A DNA stretch of 6,287 bases from Modestobacter sp. (GTDB lineage: Bacteria; Actinomycetota; Actinomycetes; Mycobacteriales; Geodermatophilaceae), in assembly GCA_025963425.1 (NCBI GenBank), contig JAOPUQ010000368.1, positions 1 through 6,287 of the forward strand, given 5' to 3'. The notes below the pieces were generated by a model that was not told the DNA's origin, did no database searches, and was given only the letters and a program-made list of their open reading frames with translations. Positions 1 through 4,754 of the stretch are shown piece after piece. The translations under genes and the position numbers were made by a program. Each line of letters begins with the position of its first letter. Within the stretch, counting starts at the first letter, position 1.

Positions 1-529
1 AGCCGCGGACCCGGCCGTCGGCGTCGGCGTCGATGACACCGAAATCGGTCGCCTCCGCGCGCGGCACCCGCAGTCCGGCCACGGTCACGCCGGCGCCGGT
101 GGCCAGGTGCTGGTCGATCATCTGCGCAGGGTCCATCCGGTACACGTGGTCGGCACCGAAGACGACGTCGATCTCGGGCCGGTCGTCGTAGATCAGGTTC
201 AGGCTCTGGTAGATCGCGTCGGCGCTGCCGTTGAACCAGCGCGGGCCCAGCCGCTGCTGCGCGGGCACCGGGGTGACGTAGCTGCCCAGCAGCTGCGACA
301 TCCGCCAGGTGGTGGTGATGTGCCGGTCCAGCGAATGGCTCTTGTACTGGGTGAGCACCGCGATCCGCCGGATGTCGGCGTTGACGAGGTTGGACAGCAC
401 GAAGTCGATGAGCCGGTAGTTGCCCCCGAAGGGGACGGCCGGCTTGGCCCGGTCCTGGGTCAGCGGCGCCAGCCGCTTCCCCTCACCGCCCGCCAGCACG
501 ATGCCGAGCACCCGTGGACCGCTACGCAT
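1..529 (-). CDS. glgC: Glucose-1-phosphate adenylyltransferase (ADP-glucose pyrophosphorylase), N-terminal 176 residues; cut by window edge
   Basis: GlgC makes ADP-glucose and pyrophosphate from ATP and glucose 1-phosphate in the cytoplasm, the committed step of bacterial glycogen and alpha-glucan synthesis. Read on the minus strand from the ATG at 529-527, the frame is open to the left edge. It shows the nucleotidyltransferase signature LAGGEGKRLAPLT (residues 12-24), followed by RAKPAVPFGG (27-36) and YRLIDFVLSN (38-47). WFNGSADAIYQ lies at 98-108 and GADHVYRMD at 125-133; D127 matches the family's catalytic Asp by motif. Family members are a little over 400 residues, so the rest of the catalytic domain and the C-terminal beta-helix lie outside the window. 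An in-frame TTG at 538-536 is possible, but the ATG fits the family N-terminus and has a -10-like hexamer 7 nt upstream. No Shine-Dalgarno sequence is seen, so the message may be leaderless. It is divergent from glgA/glgM, the arrangement also known in mycobacteria. Identity is secure. Confidence 0.96.
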   Translation of the reverse strand, partial: MRSGPRVLGIVLAGGEGKRLAPLTQDRAKPAVPFGGNYRLIDFVLSNLVNADIRRIAVLTQYKSHSLDRHITTTWRMSQLLGSYVTPVPAQQRLGPRWFNGSADAIYQSLNLIYDDRPEIDVVFGADHVYRMDPAQMIDQHLATGAGVTVAGLRVPRAEATDFGVIDADADGRVRG

Positions 530-536
530 GTCACGC

Positions 537-542
537 AACGTA
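537..542 (-). promoter_or_regulatory. Candidate -10 element for glgC (leaderless start)
   Basis: On the minus strand the hexamer TACGTT fits the actinobacterial -10 pattern TAnnnT. Seven bases (GCGTGAC) separate it from the ATG at 529, so transcription would start at or next to the start codon. No recognisable -35 is seen. The spacing is observed; promoter activity is inferred. Confidence 0.45.
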
Positions 543-588
543 TCGGGTGGCGAGATCGCGCGCGCGCCGCACCGGCGACACCACCACC

Positions 589-594
589 TAGGGT
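589..594 (+). promoter_or_regulatory. Candidate -10 element for glgA/glgM (leaderless start), overlapping a weak Shine-Dalgarno
   Basis: The hexamer TAGGGT fits TAnnnT and lies exactly 7 nt before the GTG at 602, the same geometry as on the glgC side. The same bases (AGGGTGA, 590-596) could instead be a Shine-Dalgarno sequence. The two readings exclude each other, because a transcript starting at 601-602 would not contain it. No clear -35 is seen in the GC-rich stretch upstream. Confidence 0.4.
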
Positions 595-601
595 GAAGCC
601 C

Positions 602-1774
602 GTGCGCGTGGGAGTGATCACCCGGGAATGGCCACCGGACGTGTACGGCGGAGCCGGCGTCCACGTCGAGCACCTCGTGGCGGCGTTGCGCGCGCTGCCC
701 GACGGGCCCGAGCTCGACGTCCACTGCTTCGGCGGCCCTCGCCCGGACGCCACCGGCCACGGGGTGCCGGCCGGTCTCCAGTCGGCCAACGGTGCGCTGC
801 AGGCGGTCGGGGTCGACGTCGAGATCGCCGCGGCGCTGGCCGACGCCGAGGTCGTCCACTCCCACACCTGGTACGCCAACCACGCCGGCCAGCTCGCCTC
901 GCTCGTGCACGGCAGCGCGCACGTGGTCACTGCGCACTCCCTGGAGCCCCGCCGGCCGTGGAAGGCCGACCAGCTCGGTGGGGGCTACCGGCTGTCCTCC
1001 TGGGTGGAGCGCACCGCCTACCTCGCCGCCGACGCCGTCATCGCGGTCAGCCGGGGCATGCGCGCCGACGTGCTCGAGGTCTACCCCGACCTGGACCCGG
1101 CGAAGGTCTTCGTCGTGGGCAACGGGGTGGACGCCACGGCCTACCGGCCGGTCCGGGCGCCCGAGGTCGTCGCCTCGCTGGGCGTGGACCCCGATCGGCC
1201 CTACGCCCTGTTCGTCGGGCGGATCACCCGGCAGAAGGGGCTGATGCACCTGCTGGCCGCCGCCGAGCAACTGCCGCCCGAGGCCGGGCTGGTGCTGTGC
1301 GCCGGCGCCGCGGACACCCCCGCGGAGCGCAAGCAGGTCGCCGACGCGGTGGCCGAGCTGCAGACCCGACGCTCCGGGGTCGTCTGGATCGAGGAGATGC
1401 TGCCCCGCGAGCAGCTGGTCCCGCTGATCACCGGCGCCACGGTGTTCGTCGTCCCCTCGGTCTACGAACCGCTGGGGATCGTCAACCTCGAGGCCGCTGC
1501 GTGCGGCACCGCGGTGGTGGCCAGCGACGTCGGCGGCATCCCGGAGGTCGTCGACGACGGCCGCACCGGGCTGCTCGTGCACTACGACCCCGAGGACCCG
1601 ACCGCCTTCGCCGCGGGCCTGGCCGCCCGGATGACCGAGCTGCTCGCCGACCCGGCGCGCGCGCAGGCGATGGGCGAGGCCGGGCGGGAACGGGTGCTCG
1701 CCGAGTTCGGCTGGCCGGCGATCGCGGCGCAGACCCTGCAGGTGTACGAGACAGTGCTCGCCGCCCGCTCCTGA
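602..1774 (+). CDS. glgA: GT4-family ADP-glucose glucosyltransferase: actinobacterial glycogen synthase / maltose-1-phosphate synthase
   Basis: This 390-residue cytoplasmic enzyme transfers glucose from ADP-glucose. The closest recognised type is the actinobacterial (Corynebacterium-type) glycogen synthase; its Mycobacterium tuberculosis relative, GlgM, joins ADP-glucose to glucose 1-phosphate to make maltose 1-phosphate. The N-terminus MRVGVITREWPPDVYGGAG (1-19) is typical of this group. The C-terminal GT-B domain has FVGRITRQKG (204-213), with R207 and K212 as the usual nucleotide-sugar phosphate contacts. The retaining GT4 E-x7-E motif is EPLGIVNLE (E289, E297), followed by SDVGGIPEVV. Length is normal for GT4 members and shorter than classical GT5 GlgA (about 480). 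In-frame GTG codons at 593, 608 and 614 are alternatives. 602 is chosen because it gives the family N-terminus and has AGGG 8 nt upstream or a -10 hexamer 7 nt upstream. It faces away from glgC, its substrate supplier. Family is sure; glgA versus glgM activity cannot be decided from sequence. Confidence 0.93.
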   Translation: MRVGVITREWPPDVYGGAGVHVEHLVAALRALPDGPELDVHCFGGPRPDATGHGVPAGLQSANGALQAVGVDVEIAAALADAEVVHSHTWYANHAGQLASLVHGSAHVVTAHSLEPRRPWKADQLGGGYRLSSWVERTAYLAADAVIAVSRGMRADVLEVYPDLDPAKVFVVGNGVDATAYRPVRAPEVVASLGVDPDRPYALFVGRITRQKGLMHLLAAAEQLPPEAGLVLCAGAADTPAERKQVADAVAELQTRRSGVVWIEEMLPREQLVPLITGATVFVVPSVYEPLGIVNLEAAACGTAVVASDVGGIPEVVDDGRTGLLVHYDPEDPTAFAAGLAARMTELLADPARAQAMGEAGRERVLAEFGWPAIAAQTLQVYETVLAARS

Positions 1775-1800
1775 GGCCGGGCCGGTCGCCGCCCCGGAGT

Positions 1801-1815
1801 CCCCCGCCTGGGGGG
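1801..1815 (+). terminator. Possible terminator hairpin after glgA/glgM
   Basis: Starting 27 nt after the stop codon, CCCCC (1801-1805) can pair with GGGGG (1810-1814) across a GCCT loop. There is no T-tract, so this would be a hairpin-only signal of the kind often proposed in actinobacteria. An alternative pairing of CGCCCC (upstream, about 1788-1795) with GGGGCG (1812-1817) also exists. In GC-rich DNA such stems arise by chance, so confidence is low. Confidence 0.3.
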
Positions 1816-1839
1816 CGCCGCCTCCCCACACCTCGGGCT

Positions 1840-1890
1840 GCAGCGGCGCCCGGGCGTCTGCCACGCTGCTCGTTGCGCCGCCGCCGGCGG
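1840..1890. repeat. Cluster of palindromes in the glgA / receiver intergenic gap
   Basis: GCAGCG (1840-1845) pairs with CGCTGC (1864-1869). Between these arms sits the perfect 10-bp palindrome CGCCCGGGCG (1847-1856). A second perfect 10-bp palindrome, CCGCCGGCGG, lies at 1881-1890. No TAnnnT hexamer is seen between here and the receiver start at 1949. They may be part of a terminator, an operator, or GC-rich chance. Confidence 0.3.
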
Positions 1891-1948
1891 ACGTCCGGGT
1901 GGGGAGTCCCGCCGAGGTGCCCCTCCGCCCGTCTCCGGGAGGCCTGCC

Positions 1949-2362
1949 GTGATCACGGTCCTGCTCGCCGACGACCACGCCTTCCTGCGCAGCTCCCTGG
2001 CCGCTCTCTTCGCCGCCACCGGGGACATCACCGTCGTTGCCGAGTGCGCGGACGGGTCGGAGGTGCTCGCCGCCGCCCTGCGTACCCGGCCGGAGGTCGT
2101 CCTCATGGACGTCGTCATGCCGGTGAGGACGGGACTGGAGGCGACGCGGGACCTGCTGGACGCCGGGGTGCCCAGCCGCGTCGTCCTGCTCACCGGGTCC
2201 TGCTCGGCCGCAACGGTCCGGGAGGCACGGGCGCTCGGCGCGGCGGGCTACCTGCTCAAGGGCGACGACCCCGCAGACCTGCCCCAGCGGATCCGCGACG
2301 TCGCCTCCGGCGGTTCGGCCTGGAGCGCCGGGTCCACCGCCGGCCTGCTCGATACCGACTGA
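1949..2362 (+). CDS. Stand-alone NarL-type receiver-domain protein (response regulator without output domain)
   Basis: This 137-residue protein is one receiver domain, the phosphorylatable switch module of two-component systems. The acidic pair D8-D9 (LLADDH), phospho-acceptor D54 (VVLMDVVMP), switch Thr T82 (VVLLTG) and K104 (GYLLKGD) are all present, so it should be able to take a phosphoryl group. Its sequence style is that of NarL/FixJ receivers, not CheY. It stops at the end of the receiver, right where a NarL protein would enter its linker and LuxR-type DNA-binding domain; no helix-turn-helix is coded before the stop or in other frames after it. The GTG start is well supported by GGGAGG (1937-1942), 6 nt upstream. 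A complete regulator and a histidine kinase follow on the same strand after a 184-bp gap. It may serve as a phosphate sink, a relay step, or a protein-binding regulator; these roles are inferred from context. The fold is sure, the role open. Confidence 0.9.
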   Translation: MITVLLADDHAFLRSSLAALFAATGDITVVAECADGSEVLAAALRTRPEVVLMDVVMPVRTGLEATRDLLDAGVPSRVVLLTGSCSAATVREARALGAAGYLLKGDDPADLPQRIRDVASGGSAWSAGSTAGLLDTD

Positions 2363-2386
2363 CCCCCCCGGCCCGAAACAGCCGAT

Positions 2387-2437
2387 CCACTCGACTACTG
2401 TGAGTTACGCCACTCGACGCCTCACCCCAACGAGTGC
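2387..2437. promoter_or_regulatory. Three CACTCG boxes around a candidate -10: possible promoter/operator for the response regulator-kinase pair
   Basis: The 9-mer CCACTCGAC occurs twice as a direct repeat, at 2387-2395 and 2410-2418, 23 bp apart. The core CACTCG appears a third time inverted (CGAGTG) at 2432-2437, so the cores begin at 2388, 2411 and 2432, about two helical turns apart. Between the first two lies TACTGT (2396-2401), a TAnnnT -10-like hexamer, with no clear -35. A transcript from it would have a leader of roughly 140 nt before the regulator start. LuxR-type regulators often bind sites of this size near their own promoter. The repeats are seen; the operator role is inferred. 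Confidence 0.4.
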
Positions 2438-2510
2438 TGGTCAACGCCGGGCTCGTGGTCACGGACAGTTCCGGAATCGCGATCCAGAGCCCCATACTCC
2501 CGCCATCTGG

Positions 2511-2528
2511 GCCGGGATCCCACCCGGC
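2511..2528 (+). promoter_or_regulatory. Leader hairpin before the response regulator gene
   Basis: GCCGGG (2511-2516) pairs perfectly with CCCGGC (2523-2528) around the loop ATCCCA, ending 18 nt before the GTG at 2547. It could affect ribosome access or be a chance GC stem. Just after it, the GGGGG run used as ribosome-binding site (2538-2542) is followed directly by CCCC. Confidence 0.25.
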
Positions 2529-2546
2529 GCCGACCATGGGGGCCCC

Positions 2547-3230
2547 GTGTCGCTCGTCATGCCTGACCGCCTGTCCACCGTCGCCGTACGCGTGCTCGTC
2601 GTCGACGACCACCGCACCTTCGCCGAACTGCTGTCCGGCGCGCTCGCGGCGGCGGGCATGGACGCCGTAGGCACCGCCTACTCCGCCGCCCAGGGCGTGG
2701 CGATGGCCCAGGAGCTGCAGCCCGACGTCGTCGTGATGGACATCCAGATGCCCCGGCAGGACGGGCTGTCCGCCACACGCCGCATCCGTGAGGTCGCCCC
2801 GGATGCCGTGGTGGCCGTGGTGACCGCCCATCACGACCCCGACTGGGTGGTCCGGGCGGCGCAGGCCGGCGCCTCGGCATTCATCCCGAAGGACGGCTCG
2901 CTGAGCGAGATGATCGACGTCCTGAGCCGGGTGCAGGCCGGCCAGATGCTCGTCGCGCCCTCCACCTTCGCCAACGACCGGGACGGTGCGGCGGCGACCG
3001 CCGCGGCCCCCGGTCCGCACCCGCAGCTGACCCGGCGCGAGCGGGAGGTCCTCGACTGCCTCGGCCACGGCATGCAGGTCAAGGCGATCGCCCGGGTGCT
3101 GGGCATCACGCTGGAGACCTGCCGTGGGTACGTGAAGTCACTGCACGCCAAGCTGGGGGTCCGCTCCCAGCTCGAGGCGGTGATCAAGGCCCAGCAGCTG
3201 CAGCTGCTCAGCTCCGCGCGTGAGCACTGA
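2547..3230 (+). CDS. NarL/LuxR-family two-component response regulator
   Basis: This cytoplasmic transcription regulator is activated by phosphorylation, most likely by the kinase encoded next to it. Numbered from the GTG at 2547 (227 residues), the receiver spans about 14-135. It has D20-D21 (VVDDH), phospho-acceptor D65 (VVVMDIQMP), switch Thr T93 and K115 (FIPKD). A linker rich in Ala and Pro (about 141-159) leads to a LuxR-type helix-turn-helix, about 161-217. That domain starts LTRREREVLDCL and contains IARVLGITLETCRGYVK and AKLGVRSQLEAV. The GTG at 2547 has GGGGG 4 nt upstream; the in-frame ATG at 2559 is equally possible (223 residues) but has no ribosome-binding site. A start further up at 2400 would add a non-conserved tail and is unlikely. 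The last 11 nt overlap the kinase gene, so the two are probably translationally coupled. Target genes are unknown. Confidence 0.93.
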   Translation: MSLVMPDRLSTVAVRVLVVDDHRTFAELLSGALAAAGMDAVGTAYSAAQGVAMAQELQPDVVVMDIQMPRQDGLSATRRIREVAPDAVVAVVTAHHDPDWVVRAAQAGASAFIPKDGSLSEMIDVLSRVQAGQMLVAPSTFANDRDGAAATAAAPGPHPQLTRREREVLDCLGHGMQVKAIARVLGITLETCRGYVKSLHAKLGVRSQLEAVIKAQQLQLLSSAREH

Positions 3231-4614
3231 CGTCCTCGGCCCTGCCGCCGGGGACGACGTCGGCACCGGCGCGCCAGGACGACGGTGGTCCCCGTCCCGC
3301 CCGTCCGGGTTCCGCTGGCCGTGGGGATCCCGGCCGCGCCGGGAGCTCACGGCCTTCCTGGCCGTCGCGTTGCTGGTCCTCGGCGCGGTCTCGGCGGGCA
3401 CCGTGCTCATCAGCGAGCGGATCGCGCGCGCCAATGCCCTCGCCGAGGCCGAGCGGACCGCCACCCGCCTCGGCCAGCTGCTGATCGCCCCGCTGCTGAC
3501 CGACTACCTCCGCGGCGTGCCCGGGGCCTTCGAGGACCTGGACAGGATCGTCGGCTACCGGATGAGCGACGGGTCCGTCACGGCCATGGTCATCTGGACC
3601 GCCGACGGCACGGTCCTCTACGCCAGCCACGAGGAGATCATCGGCGAGTCCTACTCCCCCTCCCCCGAGCTGCTCACGGCCGTGGGGGGCGCCGTCGTCG
3701 CCAACGTCGACGAGGAACCGGAGACCGCGTACCAGGGGGTGGCGCCGGGGCCCATGGTCGAGGTGTACACGCCGCTCACCGCCAACGGGCAGTCGCTGGC
3801 GTTCGAGGCCTACTTCAGCTACGACCGCATCGAGCGGGAGGCCACCCTCCTGCGCTGGCAGATCATTCCGATGGCCATCGGTGCCCTCGTCGCGCTGCAG
3901 CTGGTGCAGGTCCCGATCGCCACGTCGCTCGCTCGCCGGGTCCGCCGCCACGAGGCCGAGCGGGCGGAGCTGATGGAGCGAGCCCTGACCAACTCCGACC
4001 GGGAGCGGCGGGCGGTGGCGGCCGACCTGCACGACGGACCGGTGCAGGACCTCGCCGGGGTGAGCTACGCCCTCGGCGCCCTGCGCATGAACGCGCCCAC
4101 CGAGCAGCATGCCGCCGTGGACCGGCTCGTCGGCGCCGTCCGGCACGCCGTCCAGTCGCTGCGCAAGCTGACGGTGGACATCTACCCGCCGGACCTCAGC
4201 GGTGCCGGGCTCGGCGTCGCGGTCGGTGACCTGGTGGAGCCGTTGCACGCCCAGGGGCTCACCATCTCCCTGGACACCGGCCCCCTGCCGGACCTGTCCC
4301 CGGACACCGCAGCCGCCGTCTACCGCACCGCCAGGGAGGCGCTCGCGAACGTCGCCACCCATGCCCGGGCGAGGAGCGTGTGGGTCCGCCTGGAGGAGAC
4401 CCAGCACGAGCGACGTCCCGCCGTGCTCCTCGAGGTGGCCGACGACGGCGTCGGCTTCCCGGACACCGGCATCGACCGGCGCAGCGAGGGCCACCTCGGC
4501 CTGCGGCTCGTGCTCGACCGGGTGGCCCACCTCGGCGGCCGCGTCGACATCGGGCGGCGTCCGGGCGGCGGAGCCGTGGTCACCGCCGTGCTCCCAGCTC
4601 ATCACGTTCCGTGA
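3220..4614 (+). CDS. Membrane sensor histidine kinase, HPK7 / NarX-DesK type (HisKA_3 plus HATPase_c)
   Basis: This 464-residue inner-membrane kinase autophosphorylates on His and passes the phosphoryl group to a response regulator, most likely the one encoded just upstream. A basic cytoplasmic N-terminus (1-42) is followed by membrane helix 1 (about 43-64). An external sensor region of about 150 residues comes next; it contains WTADGTVLYASHEE (126-139), a pattern seen in Cache/PAS-like extracytoplasmic folds. Helix 2 lies at about 214-236 and leads into a charged helical linker. The dimerisation box ERRAVAADLHDGPVQDL has the phospho-acceptor H271. The ATPase domain shows the N box around REALANVATHA (N377), the G1 box VADDGVGF (407-413 region) and the G2 region GHLGLRLV (424-431). 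All catalytic motifs look intact. The GTG start at 3220 sits inside the end of the regulator gene, overlapping its stop by 11 nt. The ligand cannot be read from the sequence. Confidence 0.93.
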   Translation: MSTDVLGPAAGDDVGTGAPGRRWSPSRPSGFRWPWGSRPRRELTAFLAVALLVLGAVSAGTVLISERIARANALAEAERTATRLGQLLIAPLLTDYLRGVPGAFEDLDRIVGYRMSDGSVTAMVIWTADGTVLYASHEEIIGESYSPSPELLTAVGGAVVANVDEEPETAYQGVAPGPMVEVYTPLTANGQSLAFEAYFSYDRIEREATLLRWQIIPMAIGALVALQLVQVPIATSLARRVRRHEAERAELMERALTNSDRERRAVAADLHDGPVQDLAGVSYALGALRMNAPTEQHAAVDRLVGAVRHAVQSLRKLTVDIYPPDLSGAGLGVAVGDLVEPLHAQGLTISLDTGPLPDLSPDTAAAVYRTAREALANVATHARARSVWVRLEETQHERRPAVLLEVADDGVGFPDTGIDRRSEGHLGLRLVLDRVAHLGGRVDIGRRPGGGAVVTAVLPAHHVP

Positions 4615-4621
4615 CTGGATA

Positions 4622-4675
4622 GCCGGCCAACACGCCGGCCACCCCCCACTTTGCGGGGGTGACCACTCCCCCCGC
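4622..4675 (+). terminator. Hairpin cluster after the kinase gene: possible terminator or attenuator-like switch
   Basis: Starting 8 nt after the kinase stop, GCCGGC (4622-4627) pairs with GCCGGC (4634-4639) around CAACAC. Next, CACCCCC (4640-4646) pairs with GGGGGTG (4655-4661). The same G-run, as GCGGGGG (4653-4659), pairs instead with CCCCCGC (4669-4675). The last two stems, each 7 bp, cannot form together. There is no T-tract, so ordinary intrinsic termination is uncertain; the layout would also suit a read-through switch into the oxidase gene. Confidence 0.35.
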
Positions 4676-4718
4676 GGTGGCTGTGCGTGACGACACCTGG
4701 TCGGCAGGCTCCTCGTCA

Positions 4719-4736
4719 CCGCCGTTGCCCCGGCGG
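4719..4736 (+). promoter_or_regulatory. Hairpin just upstream of the oxidase ribosome-binding site
   Basis: CCGCCG (4719-4724) pairs with CGGCGG (4731-4736) around TTGCCC. It ends 5 nt before the strong Shine-Dalgarno AGGAG (4742-4746), which lies 8 nt ahead of the ATG at 4755. The Shine-Dalgarno is itself part of the palindrome GGAGCTCC (4743-4750). No TA dinucleotide occurs between about 4625 and 4754, so no standard -10 is seen. The oxidase may be read through from the kinase or use an alternative sigma factor. Confidence 0.3.
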
Positions 4737-4754
4737 GAGACAGGAGCTCCAGCA

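Noticed and set aside
107..601. Long upstream extension of the glgA/glgM reading frame, open from 107
   Set aside because: It runs antisense through glgC, its residues look like no glycosyltransferase N-terminus, and the conserved family start MRVGVITRE lies at 602.
628..2403. 591-codon Arg-rich open frame across glgA and the lone receiver gene
   Set aside because: It is a shifted-frame shadow, with low-complexity Arg/Gly/Pro composition typical of GC-rich DNA and no domain.
2360..2403. Possible frameshifted LuxR-type DNA-binding domain after the lone receiver, since the shifted frame over the C7 run reads LTPP
   Set aside because: LTPP recalls the LTPRE start of LuxR domains, but what follows (ARNSRSTRLL, then stop) is not helix-turn-helix. 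Removing one C also gives nothing recognisable, so the receiver appears to end naturally.
2469..2498. Promoter with TTCCGG (-35) and CATACT (-10) before the response regulator
   Set aside because: The -35 matches consensus at only two positions and the -10 lacks the leading T, so it is too weak to list.
2400..2546. Start of the response regulator at GTG 2400
   Set aside because: It would add 49 residues with no domain, cover the CACTCG boxes and lack a ribosome-binding site; starts at 2547 or 2559 fit the receiver fold.
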